NCBI GenBank assembly: GCA_022823365.1
Contig: JAJDXG010000041.1
Location: 1 to 64,000 of the forward strand
Origin: Gemmatimonadota bacterium
GTDB lineage: Bacteria > Gemmatimonadota > Gemmatimonadetes > Longimicrobiales > Gaopeijiaceae
DNA length: 64,000 nt
Direction: 5' to 3'
Below, one piece after another: positions 9,497-19,096 of this stretch. The notes beneath the pieces are model-generated. The model worked only from the letters and a program-made list of their open reading frames with translations, was not told where the DNA came from and ran no database searches. Made by a program: the position numbers and the translations under genes. Position 1 is the first letter of the stretch. Every line of letters starts with the position of its first letter.

Positions 9497-10774
9497 ATGG
9501 CTGCTTCCCCTCCCGCCCCGACCCCCTCCCGCCGCCGGGCCATCGTGGCCGCGAGCGTGGGGAACGCGCTCGAGTGGTTCGACTGGACCGTATACGCGAC
9601 GTTCGCGATCTTCTTCAGCAGCCAGTTCTTCCCCCCCGGGAACGAGACGACCGCACTGCTGGCCGCCTACGGCATTTTCGCGGTGGGCTTCATCATGCGT
9701 CCGCTCGGCGGCTGGATCATCGGGGTGTTCGCGGATCGCCGCGGACGCAAGGCCGCGCTCGTTCTGAGCATCCTGATGATGTCGGGCGGTTCGCTGGTCA
9801 TCGGCCTTTCTCCGACGTTCGCCGCAGTGGGGATCGCCGCCCCCGTCATCCTGACGCTGGCGCGCCTGGTGCAGGGACTGTCGCTGGGCGGACTCTACGC
9901 CTCGGCCACCACCCTGCTCGCCGAAATCGCGCCCGCCAGCCGCCGCGGCTTCTACTCGAGCTTCGTGTTCTTCAGCCTGGCCGCCGGCATCCTGGTGGCC
10001 TCGGCACTTGGCTGGGGGCTCACCACGACCCTTGCCGAAGAAGCGATGCGCACGTGGGGCTGGCGCGTTCCCTTCATTCTGGGCGGGGTCGGCGGGCTGG
10101 TCAGCCTCTGGATTCGCGCCGCGGTCCCCGAGCCCGAGGCGTCGCCGGCCGCGTCCGGCAAGGAGATCGTGAAGCGCCCGCTGCATGTGCTCCTGCGCGA
10201 GCATCCGGTCGCCCTGCTGCGGATCGTGGGGTTCGCCACCCTGACCACCTTCGCCTTCTACATCTTCGTTCCCTACCTGCCGACATACGCGATCCGCGCG
10301 GTCGGCGCGGATGCCTCGGTGGCCTTCGCGGCCAATACCGTGGGGCTCATCGTGTTCATGCTGGTGCAGCCGGTGTTCGGGGCACTCTCCGACCGCATCG
10401 GGCGCAGGCCCCAGTTGATCTTCTTCGCCCTGGGCTATCTCGTCCTCTTCTATCCGTTGATGTCGGCGATCCAGCCGACCTTCGTCCCGCTGCTCCTGCT
10501 GCAGCTGTTCGGGCTCGTCCTCTATGCGATGTACTCCTCCATCGCTCCCGCGATCATGTCGGAACAGTTCCCGGCCAACGTGCGCGCCGTCGGCATCGGC
10601 ATCCCCTACAACCTGACGGTGGCGCTGCTGGGCGGCCTTACGCCGTACCTGCTGACCTGGCTGCAGAGCATCGGGAGGGAGGAGTCGTTCTTCCTCGTGG
10701 TGCTCGCAGGCGCTGTTGTCTCGCTCGTGACCTTCGTGCAGATGCCCGAGAAGGTCGGTCAGCCACTGGACTGA
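9497..10774 (+). CDS. MFS transporter, metabolite:H+ symporter (MHS) type
   Basis: A 425-residue integral membrane protein with about twelve hydrophobic segments. The N-terminus shows the MHS-family motif GNALEWFDWTVYATFA followed by GRPLGG-like and GVFADRRGRKAALV (the MFS loop 2-3 signature), and the second half repeats it as GALSDRIGRRPQLIF. Such proteins import carboxylates, osmolytes or amino-acid-like compounds with protons. The next gene, an amidase, begins 14 bp downstream, so the transporter may bring in an amide or a product of it; that coupling is inferred. The start is ATG 9497; no strong ribosome site is seen. Confidence 0.88.
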   Translation: MAASPPAPTPSRRRAIVAASVGNALEWFDWTVYATFAIFFSSQFFPPGNETTALLAAYGIFAVGFIMRPLGGWIIGVFADRRGRKAALVLSILMMSGGSLVIGLSPTFAAVGIAAPVILTLARLVQGLSLGGLYASATTLLAEIAPASRRGFYSSFVFFSLAAGILVASALGWGLTTTLAEEAMRTWGWRVPFILGGVGGLVSLWIRAAVPEPEASPAASGKEIVKRPLHVLLREHPVALLRIVGFATLTTFAFYIFVPYLPTYAIRAVGADASVAFAANTVGLIVFMLVQPVFGALSDRIGRRPQLIFFALGYLVLFYPLMSAIQPTFVPLLLLQLFGLVLYAMYSSIAPAIMSEQFPANVRAVGIGIPYNLTVALLGGLTPYLLTWLQSIGREESFFLVVLAGAVVSLVTFVQMPEKVGQPLD

Positions 10775-10788
10775 CGATCCGGTCGCTC

Positions 10789-12234
10789 ATGCCGGCAGCA
10801 CAGCAGCCAGCCCGGTCCGCCCCACCGCCGGAGCAGGACATCCCCCTGCATTTTCGCGGCGCCCTGGAGCTCGCCGATGCCATCCGGACAGGCGACACGG
10901 ACTCGCGCGCGCTCACCCGGCTGTTTCTCGACCGGATCCAGCGTGGCTCCGGGCTGAGGGCGTTCACGCACGTAGCGGAGGAACGGGCCGAGGCTCTGGC
11001 GGAAGCAGCCGACCGCCTTCTTGCCGCGGGCATCCTGCTGGGACCGCTCCACGGCGTGCCGGTGGCGGTCAAGGACAGTATCGCGTGGGAGGGGACGCCG
11101 CTCTCCGGAGGGTCACTGGCCCGTGCCGATTGCATCAGCGACAATACAAGCGCCGTGGTTCGCCGGCTGATTGCGAGCGGCATGGTGGTCCTGGGGAAGA
11201 CGGCCATGACCGAGTTCGCCTTCGGTCTTTCCGGTCAGAACCCGACCTGCGGGACCACCCGCAATCCCTGGGACGCACTGCAGGACCGGGCACCCGGCGG
11301 GTCGTCGAGCGGTTCCGGCGTGGCCGTGGCCGCGGGGCTGGCGCCGATCGCCATAGGGGGAGACACGGGGGGCTCGGTGCGCGCGCCGGCGCTCATGAAC
11401 CACCTTGTCGGCTACAAGCCTTCCTCCGGCCTCGTCAGCCGGGCCGGCTGCCTGCCGCTGAGTCCCACGCTGGATGTCCTGGGTCCCATCGCGCGCACGG
11501 TGGAGGATGCGCGCATCCTGACCGCCGTGCTCACGGGTCCGGACTCGGGCGACCCCGTCACGCTGACCCCGCAGCCGACGTCGACGCCCCCGGGCACGCG
11601 CGCGCTGGCGGTGCTGGCTGAAGAGGCCTGGCCCGTCTCGATGCACCCGGACGCGGCGGAGCACTGGCGCCGGGCACTGGAGCGCATTGCCGGCTCCGGC
11701 TGGACTCTGGAGACCTGGTCTCCGCCGGCCATCCTCGATTTCGACCGTCTGGGACGAGACAACTCCGCCATACTCGCCCATGAGGCCTACCAGCGCTACG
11801 GCGCCCTGGCCCGGGACGAGGCGGCGCCGCTCTGGAGCGTCATTCGATCGCGCATTCGGGCCGGCGCCGAAGTGGGCACCAGGGCCCATGCTGCCGCGCT
11901 CGAGCGCAGGCAGGCGGTCCAGGAACGTTTCGCCCGCGAGATGGCTTCGGTGGCCGGCCTTCTCATGCCCGGCTCGGATCAGAGCGCCCGCACCCTCGAT
12001 CCCGAGGACGAGCGCCACGCGGGGCTGGGCGCCTTTCTCCGCCCGGCCAACTTCCTCGGGGCGGCAGCCGTCGCTCTACCCTCCGGCCGCGACTCGGACG
12101 GGATGCCACTCGGCCTCCAACTGCTCACCCCCGACGGCACGGACGCCTCACTCCTCAGGGTCGCTTCCGCGCTGGAGGGCGCGCTCGGCGCGGGACGGCC
12201 GGTTCCGGATCTCGGGCCCTGGCGGCTGACGTAG
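10789..12234 (+). CDS. Amidase-signature family hydrolase (cytoplasmic)
   Basis: A 481-residue enzyme of the amidase signature family. The Ser-cisSer-Lys triad can be placed: Lys95 (VAVKDSI), Ser172 in PGGSSSGSG, and Ser196 in GDTGGSVR, with the usual 24-residue spacing between the serines. There is no signal peptide, so it should act in the cytoplasm on whatever the MFS gene 14 bp upstream imports. ATG 10789 follows the transporter stop closely. Family members cleave primary or aryl amides, or serve in Glu-tRNA amidation; the lack of GatB or GatC nearby argues against GatA. Confidence 0.88.
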   Translation: MPAAQQPARSAPPPEQDIPLHFRGALELADAIRTGDTDSRALTRLFLDRIQRGSGLRAFTHVAEERAEALAEAADRLLAAGILLGPLHGVPVAVKDSIAWEGTPLSGGSLARADCISDNTSAVVRRLIASGMVVLGKTAMTEFAFGLSGQNPTCGTTRNPWDALQDRAPGGSSSGSGVAVAAGLAPIAIGGDTGGSVRAPALMNHLVGYKPSSGLVSRAGCLPLSPTLDVLGPIARTVEDARILTAVLTGPDSGDPVTLTPQPTSTPPGTRALAVLAEEAWPVSMHPDAAEHWRRALERIAGSGWTLETWSPPAILDFDRLGRDNSAILAHEAYQRYGALARDEAAPLWSVIRSRIRAGAEVGTRAHAAALERRQAVQERFAREMASVAGLLMPGSDQSARTLDPEDERHAGLGAFLRPANFLGAAAVALPSGRDSDGMPLGLQLLTPDGTDASLLRVASALEGALGAGRPVPDLGPWRLT

Positions 12235-12305
12235 CTTGCCAGCCGGACGGCGCGCCACCTACCTGTAGCAGCCCGCGGACACTTCATGATTGGAGGGATC
12301 ACACC

Positions 12306-13961
12306 ATGCTTGCCATGATGCTCACCGTTGCGCGCCTCGCGCACAGGCGCCTTGACCGACGGGCTCTCTTGCCCCTTCTCATCACGGTTGGTGCGATGCC
12401 TGCCGAGGCCCAGATGCCCGCACAGCCGTCCGGAATCGGATGGGCCACCATCGAGGACCTGAACGCGGCGTTCGATTCCGGGGAACTGACCGCGGAACGA
12501 CTCATCGAGATGAGTCTGGCGCGCATCGAGGCCTACGACCAGGCCGGCCCCGAGCTCCACGCCATGCTGTGGCTGAACGAGAACGCCCTCGAGCGGGCCC
12601 GGGAGCTCGATGAGGAGCGCAGGCGGAGCGGGCCGCGGTCGCCGCTGCACGGCATCCCCGTGGTGCTCAAGGACAACGTCGACACGGGGGACATGCCCAC
12701 CACGGGCGGATCGGCCCTGCTGGCCGGCGCGGTCCCCCCCGACGACGCGTTCATCGTGAAGAAGCTGCGCGACGCCGGGGCGATCATCCTCGCCAAGACC
12801 GCTCTGAGCGAGCTCGCGTCCGGCGGCATCCTCAGCTCGGTCGGCAACTATTTTCCCAAGAACCCCCACGACCCCGCGCGAACGCCTTCCGGATCATCGA
12901 CCGGGGCCGGCATCGCCGTCGCCGCGTCGTTCGCCCAGCTGGGCGTCGGAACCGACACGGGCGGCTCCATCCGCGGACCCGCGACGGACAATGGCATCGT
13001 CGCGCTCCGGCCCTCGCACGGCCTGTTGAGCCACGACGGGGTCATTCCGCTCTCGATCACGCTCGACATGGCGGGCCCGATGGGCCGTCACGTGTACGAT
13101 GTCGCGGCGATGCTCGGGGTAATGACCGGCATCGATCCGGCCGACCCGACAACGCGCAAAAGCGAGGGCCGGTTCGAGACCGACTACACGCAGTTCCTCG
13201 ACGCCGGCGCGCTCGAGGGTGCCCGCATCGGGATCGCGCGTGACTTCCTGGGCAACGACGACGGGGTCAACTGGGTCGTCGAGGCGGCGCTCGGGACCAT
13301 GCGCGCCCAGGGGGCGACGGTCGTCGACGTGCGCTTTCCGCCGTGGCTTCTGGCCGTCAAGGGCGACTGGTACTTTACGGTTCGCTACCCGGAGTTCCGG
13401 TCGCAGATCGAGGATTACCTCGCGACCCTCGGGCCCGAGTACCCGAAGACGCTGCGGGAGATGATCGAGCGGTCGGACCGGATCGTCGCGCTGATGCCGG
13501 ACGGATCCCGCCCGAACCCGGTCCGCTGGAACATCTTCAGGGAGGAGGAGGCCGGCGGCGAACTCACCGGCTACGAGTACGTGGCGATGCGCGAGCACGG
13601 CTTCCCGATGGTTCAGGCGATCGTGCACGGGATGCTGGACGCCCAGGACCTGGACGCCATCGTCTACCCCCCCTCGAACACGCCCCCTGCCCTGCGTTCC
13701 GCCATCAACCACTTCGAGGGCATGGTGGGCACCAACATCGCGAGCCTCGCCGGCTTGCCGGACCTCATCGTGCCGGCGGGATTCACCCGAAGGGGTCTGC
13801 CCGTGGGGATTTCCTTCCTCGCCCGCGCCTTCAGCGAGCCCCGGCTGTTCGCCCTGGGCTACGCCTTCGAGCAGGCGACGCGCGCCCGGCGGGATCCGAT
13901 CCACACGCCGCCCCTGCCCAGGGAGCATGTGCCGCGCCCCGCCGGACCCGGAGGACGCTGA
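12306..13961 (+). CDS. Secreted amidase-signature family enzyme
   Basis: A 551-residue second amidase. ATG 12306 is preceded by GGAGGG eight bases upstream. A basic N-terminus, a hydrophobic stretch and AEAQ near residue 36 form a signal peptide, so unlike its neighbour this one is exported. The triad is Lys122 (VVLKDNV), Ser197 (TPSGSSTGAG) and Ser221 (TDTGGSIR), spaced as expected. It may work outside the cytoplasm on the same class of amides whose products enter through the MFS transporter; this is inference from adjacency. A hairpin directly after the stop codon suggests the transcript ends here. Confidence 0.88.
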   Translation: MLAMMLTVARLAHRRLDRRALLPLLITVGAMPAEAQMPAQPSGIGWATIEDLNAAFDSGELTAERLIEMSLARIEAYDQAGPELHAMLWLNENALERARELDEERRRSGPRSPLHGIPVVLKDNVDTGDMPTTGGSALLAGAVPPDDAFIVKKLRDAGAIILAKTALSELASGGILSSVGNYFPKNPHDPARTPSGSSTGAGIAVAASFAQLGVGTDTGGSIRGPATDNGIVALRPSHGLLSHDGVIPLSITLDMAGPMGRHVYDVAAMLGVMTGIDPADPTTRKSEGRFETDYTQFLDAGALEGARIGIARDFLGNDDGVNWVVEAALGTMRAQGATVVDVRFPPWLLAVKGDWYFTVRYPEFRSQIEDYLATLGPEYPKTLREMIERSDRIVALMPDGSRPNPVRWNIFREEEAGGELTGYEYVAMREHGFPMVQAIVHGMLDAQDLDAIVYPPSNTPPALRSAINHFEGMVGTNIASLAGLPDLIVPAGFTRRGLPVGISFLARAFSEPRLFALGYAFEQATRARRDPIHTPPLPREHVPRPAGPGGR

Positions 13962-13962
13962 A

Positions 13963-13986
13963 GCAGCCTCCGGCCCGGGAGGCTGC
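13963..13986 (+). terminator. Hairpin terminator without a clear T tract
   Basis: A 9-bp stem GCAGCCTCC / GGAGGCTGC with a 6-nt loop begins one base after the amidase stop codon. No T run follows, so it could be a transcript-stabilising hairpin instead. Confidence 0.5.
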
Positions 13987-14023
13987 CGGACGGTTCTGCC
14001 ACTGACAGCCTCAAGGAGATGGC

Positions 14024-14061
14024 TTGTGTCGTATCTCCAAATCCGCTAGAATGTTGGATTT
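14024..14061 (+). promoter_or_regulatory. Candidate sigma-70-type promoter and operator of the SusC/D operon
   Basis: TTGTGT (14024-14029), 17 bp, then TAGAAT (14047-14052) resembles a sigma-70 promoter with a good -10. An inverted repeat AAATCC (14039-14044) / GGATTT (14056-14061) straddles the -10 box and could be an operator. The predicted leader to the receptor ATG is about 90 nt. Confidence 0.5.
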
Positions 14062-14149
14062 AAGTCTGTACGTGGTCCCGCGCTCTTAGGTCACTCCTGT
14101 CGACATCCTGTCGATGCCCCCGGGGCCACTCGTTGTGAGGAGGTGCAGT

Positions 14150-17100
14150 ATGAGTCGTCGCGGGTTCTTCGTTGGTCTCGGTCTGTTTGCGTTCCTCCTC
14201 CTCACAGCGACTCCCGCGCTGGCGCAGGGCGGCACCATCACCGGCACCGTCGTCCACGGCGAAACGCTTCGCCCGCTGGCCGGCGCACAGGTCTCGATCC
14301 CCGAAACCGGAATCGGCGCCGTGGCGAACAGCCAGGGACGCTACCTCTTCCTCAACGTGCCGGTTGGCACGCACCCGCTTCAGGTCCAGATGATCGGGTA
14401 CGGCACGCAGCAGACCACGGTTACCGTGGCTTCGGGGGAAACCGCGACCGTGGACTTCCAACTCGACATCGAAGCCCTCGGCCTGGACGAGATCGTCGTC
14501 ACCGGGACGGTCGGGACCATTCAACGCCGAGCAGTCGCCAACGTGGTCGGGACCATGAACGCGGCCGAGGCGCTCGAGACCAGCGCGCCAGCGAACATCC
14601 AGCAGATGCTGACCGGACAGATCCCCGGGGTGTCCGTCCAGGTCGGCAGCGGCTCGGTCGGTTCCGGCAGCGGCATCATCATCCGCGGACGCAGCACGGT
14701 GGCGCTTGGCACACAACCCCTGCTGTACATCGATGGGGTCCGCGCCAACGGTGGCGTTGTCGGCTTCGGTCCCTGGACGAGCGACGGCACTTCCCGTCTC
14801 AATGATCTCAACCCGGAGGAAATAGAGCGGATCGAGATCATCAAGGGCCCGGCGGCCGCCACCCTCTACGGCACGGAAGCCTCGGCCGGCGTGATCCAGG
14901 TCATCACCAAGAAGGGCGTTCCGGGTCGCGCGACGGTCGAGGTCGTCGCCCGGCAGGGCGCCAACTGGTTCCACAATCCGGGCGGACGGCTCCCGACCAA
15001 CTACGGGATCGCCTCGGACGGACGGACCATCATCTCCCAGCATCCCTACCAGGACGAGGCGGCGGCGGGTCGCGACGTCTTCCGCACCGGAATGGTCCAG
15101 GGGTATGTGGTGAACGTCAGGGGCGGACGGGACAATCTCACGTACTATTTCTCGGGAGCCTTCGACGACGAGGAAGGCTACCTGCCCAACAACGACAAGA
15201 CCCGGACCAACGTACGGGCGAATGTTCAGGCGGCCGTGACGGACGAGCTCGACATGGCCGTCGATCTCGGCGTCGTTCGGAGTCTGAGGCACACGGCGAG
15301 GGACATCGATTTCGGCCTGATCGCCACCCACCAGTTCGGTTCTCCCGTCACCCGGGACACGCCGTTGCGGGGGTTCTCCAATGCTCCTCCTGAAATCACC
15401 GCGCTGCGCGACTGGCAGGACCGGCTGAACCGGGGCACGGTTTCGACCACGATCAACCACCGACCGACCGACTGGTTGAGCCAGAGAGTCGTCTGGGGAC
15501 TGGACTTCACCGACTCCAGGCTTTCGACCTTCGTGCCCCGCATGCCGGACACCGAGGAGGCTTCATACTTCGGCTTCCACGGTTCGGAGGGCGGGGGCCA
15601 GGGTGCGAAGGGTGTTGAGGAGAAACGCGACGTGAACCAGACGTTCGACTACAACCTCACCGCGTCGTTCGAGCCGTTCTCCGAGGTCACCGCGGCATCG
15701 TCGTTCGGGATACAGTATTTCACGCGCGAGTTCCGGGTGACTTCCGCGAGCGCCATCCAGATGCCGACCCCGGCTGTGTCCACGGTCTCTTCCGGATCGG
15801 TGGCAACAGGCGGAGAGTCCTACGTCGCGAACAAGACCTTTGGCGTCTTCGGCCAGCAGACGGTCGGATGGCGGGAACAGCTGTTCCTTACCGCCGCGCT
15901 GCGCGCCGACGCCAACAGCGCCTTTGGCGAATCCTTCAACGCCGCCTACTACCCCAAGCTGAGTGGAAGCTGGGTGATCAGCGACGCCGACTTCTTCAAC
16001 CTTCCAACCGTCGAGACCCTTCGCCTGCGGGCCGCGTGGGGAAGGTCGGGGATGCAGCCGGACGCGTTCGCGGCGGTCCGGACCTATGTCCCCTCCGTGG
16101 GCCCCGGCAACGTGCCCACCGTGAGGCCCGGGGAAGTGGGCAATCCGGACCTCAAGCCCGAGGTCGGGTCGGAGCTGGAGGTGGGGTTTGATGCCAGCCT
16201 TCTCGGGGACCACGTCAACCTTGAGGTGACCCACTACCGGCAGACAACGAACGACGCGATCCTGATCGCCGCGTCGGCGCCGTCGGGCGGCTTCTCCAGC
16301 AGCCGCTTCGTCAACGCCGGCAGGGTGGAGAACAACGGCTGGGAGCTGTCGCTCACCGCGCGCCCCATCCAGACGCGGGCGTTGGGCTTCAGCCTGACCG
16401 GCACCGTCTCTCACAACACGAACCTGCTCGCAGACAACGGCGGGCTCCCGCCGCTCCAGATCGACCGGCGGGGCCGCTTCCAGCACATCGAGGGCTGGCC
16501 CCTCGGCGCAAACTGGAGTCGGCATGTGGCTTCCGCGCAGTGGGGTGGGCCTCAGGGCCGGAACCTGGTCAACATCATGTGCCATGGAGGGCCGCCGGGC
16601 GTCTTCAACATGGACGAGTCCGAGATCGGCCAGCATCCGCCGGTCCCCTGCGGAAACGCGCCCTACTTCTTCACCGCCCAGGCTGGACCCGGATGGCTGG
16701 GCAGCCTCTCCTCGCAGCTGACGCTCGGCGACAACCTGTCGCTCAATGCACTGTTCACGTGGTACGCGGACCGTACCAGGTTCAGCACCACGCAGTGGAA
16801 GCGGGACAACTCGTTCGGGAACTCGCTCCAGGGGGCCCAGGCCCGCATCGGCGAACTCGATCCGATCCTGGCGGCCTCATTCCTGACGGCTGGAGTGGAG
16901 TGGCCGCACCACCAGCGGGAAGACCACATCCGCCTGCGCGACGTATCTCTCAGCTACAGCCTGCCGACCAGCCTGGTAGAGGGCTTCGGGATGTCGCGGG
17001 CAACCCTGACGGTGACCGGGCGAAACCTGTGGACCCCATATGTTCACGAGAGCTTCACCGATCTCGATCCGGAAGCGAAACACGCGCGGGACCGGGAGTA

Positions 17101-17167
17101 TGGCTGGCAGCTCAATCCCCCACCCCTGCCACACTCCGTCATCACCACGCTGAGGGTGAGGTTCTGA
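14150..17167 (+). CDS. SusC/RagA-type TonB-dependent outer-membrane receptor
   Basis: A 1005-residue outer-membrane transporter. ATG 14150 has GAGGAGGTG just upstream and gives a clean signal peptide ending ALAQ near residue 25. Residues ~27-110 form a carboxypeptidase-regulatory-like beta-sandwich (GTITGTVVHGETLRPLAG), typical of SusC proteins. The plug follows (EIVVTG, IQQMLTGQIPGVSV, IIIRGRST, LYIDGVRAN, LYGTEASAGVIQV), then the 22-strand barrel, ending in a Phe (TLRVRF). SusC imports large ligands with energy from TonB. The next gene encodes its SusD lid, overlapping or directly abutting. The ligand is unknown; the operon contains no glycoside hydrolase. Confidence 0.93.
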   Translation: MSRRGFFVGLGLFAFLLLTATPALAQGGTITGTVVHGETLRPLAGAQVSIPETGIGAVANSQGRYLFLNVPVGTHPLQVQMIGYGTQQTTVTVASGETATVDFQLDIEALGLDEIVVTGTVGTIQRRAVANVVGTMNAAEALETSAPANIQQMLTGQIPGVSVQVGSGSVGSGSGIIIRGRSTVALGTQPLLYIDGVRANGGVVGFGPWTSDGTSRLNDLNPEEIERIEIIKGPAAATLYGTEASAGVIQVITKKGVPGRATVEVVARQGANWFHNPGGRLPTNYGIASDGRTIISQHPYQDEAAAGRDVFRTGMVQGYVVNVRGGRDNLTYYFSGAFDDEEGYLPNNDKTRTNVRANVQAAVTDELDMAVDLGVVRSLRHTARDIDFGLIATHQFGSPVTRDTPLRGFSNAPPEITALRDWQDRLNRGTVSTTINHRPTDWLSQRVVWGLDFTDSRLSTFVPRMPDTEEASYFGFHGSEGGGQGAKGVEEKRDVNQTFDYNLTASFEPFSEVTAASSFGIQYFTREFRVTSASAIQMPTPAVSTVSSGSVATGGESYVANKTFGVFGQQTVGWREQLFLTAALRADANSAFGESFNAAYYPKLSGSWVISDADFFNLPTVETLRLRAAWGRSGMQPDAFAAVRTYVPSVGPGNVPTVRPGEVGNPDLKPEVGSELEVGFDASLLGDHVNLEVTHYRQTTNDAILIAASAPSGGFSSSRFVNAGRVENNGWELSLTARPIQTRALGFSLTGTVSHNTNLLADNGGLPPLQIDRRGRFQHIEGWPLGANWSRHVASAQWGGPQGRNLVNIMCHGGPPGVFNMDESEIGQHPPVPCGNAPYFFTAQAGPGWLGSLSSQLTLGDNLSLNALFTWYADRTRFSTTQWKRDNSFGNSLQGAQARIGELDPILAASFLTAGVEWPHHQREDHIRLRDVSLSYSLPTSLVEGFGMSRATLTVTGRNLWTPYVHESFTDLDPEAKHARDREYGWQLNPPPLPHSVITTLRVRF

Positions 17168-17244
17168 TGATCCGCCGTCAGCCGAGTGACCGAGCACGAA
17201 ACAGTTTCCTGCCCGCGCTGCCGGCAGGAGGAAGAGGGGGTCGC

Positions 17245-18498
17245 ATGCGCAATCGATTTCAATACCATCGCGGTTATCACCTGAGCGTTGGCGGGCTGAC
17301 GCTGATTCTGACGCTGTCGCTCCTCGGGTGTGACAACCTTCTGGAAGTGGAACTCCCCGGTGCCACGACTGCCGAAGCACTGGACGATCCGGGGTTCGCC
17401 ACGTTGCTGACCACCAGCGTCCAGGGTGAGTTCGAGTGTGCGTACTCCAGCTTCATCTGGGGCACATCTCACCTGGGCGGCGAGATCATCGGCGGATTCG
17501 TCGAGGCGGGGGGCGCCGAGTGGCTCCAGCGCAACGTCACGCCGGCGAGCAGTGACTATGTCGGGAGCGGCTGCGGCGGCACCGGCGTGTACGCGCCGAT
17601 GGCGACGGCTCGCGCACTTGCGGACGACGTCATCGGGAGGCTCCGGGCCTGGACGGACCAGGAGGTGGCGGGCCGAGGCGAGCTGCTCGCGAAGGCCAAC
17701 CTGTACGCGGGGTTCAACTACGTCATCTTCGGCGACGCAATGTGCACCGCGGCCTTCGACAACGGCCCTGAGCTGCAGCCGGCGGCCATGTTCGAACTGG
17801 CGAGGGACCGCTTCAGCGAGGCCACCTCGGCGAGCGATGCCCAGATCAGGAATGCCGCCTATGTCGGACTCGCCCGGGCCAATCTCTCGCTGGGAGACAA
17901 TCAGGCGGCGCTCTCCGCAGCCGAGCAGGTCTCGCGCGGCTTCAGCTACGACGTGACCCGCTCGTCCGCCAACAACGCCCGCCGGAATATCATCTACCTG
18001 AACAACAACCAGAATCGCAGGATTTCCGTCGACCCGCACTACTGGGACGTGACCTGGATGGGCGTTCCCGATCCCAGGGTGGACGTCACGAACACGGGCG
18101 GCAAGACAACCGACGGCGTGACGGACCTGTGGCTCCAGACCAAATACGGTTCGGATTCCTCGCCTTACCGGCTCGCGAGCCATGTGGAGGCCCAGTTGAT
18201 CATCGCCGAGGTCGCGGGAGGCCCGAGGGCCGTCGACATCATCAACGAGCTGCACGACGCCGCGGGAATCCCACCCTTTGAGGGCGGTTCCGAGGCCGAG
18301 ATCCGGGCTCAGGTCATCGAGGAACGGCGGCGCGAGTTCTTCCTGGAGGGGAGGAGGTTCGGCGACCTGCGCCGCTACGGCGGGTTTGACGAGTGGACCA
18401 AGGGCACGCATCCGTTCACCCCCATCACATATGGGGGCAACGAGTGCATGCCCCTGCCCAATGTGGAGCGATTCAACAATCCCAGCCTCTCGGGCTGA
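17245..18498 (+). CDS. SusD/RagB-family lipoprotein
   Basis: A 417-residue surface lipoprotein that forms the lid of the SusC channel. ATG 17245 is preferred over an upstream ATG at 17167 because a long purine-rich ribosome site (AGGAGGAAGAGGGGG) ends four bases before it and the lipobox (LLGC, Cys29) then falls at the proper distance. Helical SusD/RagB TPR-like regions are seen in the middle (LAKANLYAGFNYVIFGD). The C-terminus carries the classic segment HVEAQLIIAEV followed by EERRREFFLEGRRFGDLRR. It is shorter than many SusD proteins (~500), as in other non-Bacteroidota versions. It lies directly after the receptor gene and is certainly its partner. Confidence 0.92.
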   Translation: MRNRFQYHRGYHLSVGGLTLILTLSLLGCDNLLEVELPGATTAEALDDPGFATLLTTSVQGEFECAYSSFIWGTSHLGGEIIGGFVEAGGAEWLQRNVTPASSDYVGSGCGGTGVYAPMATARALADDVIGRLRAWTDQEVAGRGELLAKANLYAGFNYVIFGDAMCTAAFDNGPELQPAAMFELARDRFSEATSASDAQIRNAAYVGLARANLSLGDNQAALSAAEQVSRGFSYDVTRSSANNARRNIIYLNNNQNRRISVDPHYWDVTWMGVPDPRVDVTNTGGKTTDGVTDLWLQTKYGSDSSPYRLASHVEAQLIIAEVAGGPRAVDIINELHDAAGIPPFEGGSEAEIRAQVIEERRREFFLEGRRFGDLRRYGGFDEWTKGTHPFTPITYGGNECMPLPNVERFNNPSLSG

Positions 18499-18575
18499 AG
18501 GGTGAATTGAGACGCGCTTCGCGGGTCCGAAACCGGGTGCCGGCGGGCGCGCGCGTTTCCCGAGCGATCTGCAGA

Positions 18576-19085
18576 ATGCTGCTCGCAAGAGACTTCCCGA
18601 TCCGAAAGTACGTCTGCGTGGCTGCCGTCCAGTTCCTCTGTTCGGGATGCTTCGGCTATGTCACGGCGGAGCGCGGGACCGTGCCGCCCGGCGAGAGGGT
18701 GCGTGTACACTTGACGCAGGAAGGGCTTGACGACCTGGTGGAGTTCGCTCCTGGCCTCACGATGGACGGCACGCTCGTTCGGGCCGACAGCGACCAGCTC
18801 ATCCTGCGCGTCTCGGTCGTGGACCAGACGGTCGGGATCATGACGAGATCCCTGGGGCAGGACCTGACGATCCCGGCCAGCCGTATCGCTCGACTGGAGC
18901 AGCGCGAGCTCGACCGCAGGCGAACCTGGCTGACCGCCGGGGTCGGCGCCGCCGCCGTGGCCGCGATTCTGACGAGCTTCGGCGAAGGGGTCCCGAACCC
19001 CGAGCTTCCACCTGTGGAGGAGGATCCCGCCGGATTCACAGCTTTGAGAGCGGCGATCTCGCTGTTTATGATTCGGGCCCGTTAG
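18576..19085 (+). CDS. Small lipoprotein of unknown function in the SusC/D operon
   Basis: A 169-residue protein I do not recognise. The start at ATG 18576 gives a hydrophobic segment ending in a lipobox-like CSGC (Cys25), so it is probably lipidated. The middle (GTVPPGERVRVHL to LRVSVVDQTVG) looks like a small beta-rich domain, and a C-terminal hydrophobic segment (TWLTAGVGAAAVAAILTSF, ~residues 129-147) could be a membrane anchor. No clear ribosome site precedes this ATG, and an alternative GTG upstream is possible. It lies 77 bp after susD and 11 bp before the beta-propeller gene, so it belongs to the same operon. Confidence 0.7.
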   Translation: MLLARDFPIRKYVCVAAVQFLCSGCFGYVTAERGTVPPGERVRVHLTQEGLDDLVEFAPGLTMDGTLVRADSDQLILRVSVVDQTVGIMTRSLGQDLTIPASRIARLEQRELDRRRTWLTAGVGAAAVAAILTSFGEGVPNPELPPVEEDPAGFTALRAAISLFMIRAR

Positions 19086-19096
19086 CGCGGAAACCC

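Noticed and set aside
9574-12234. One 886-residue protein covering transporter and amidase
   Set aside because: The first ~400 residues are a shadow frame over the MFS gene; the amidase proper begins at ATG 10789 after the transporter stop.
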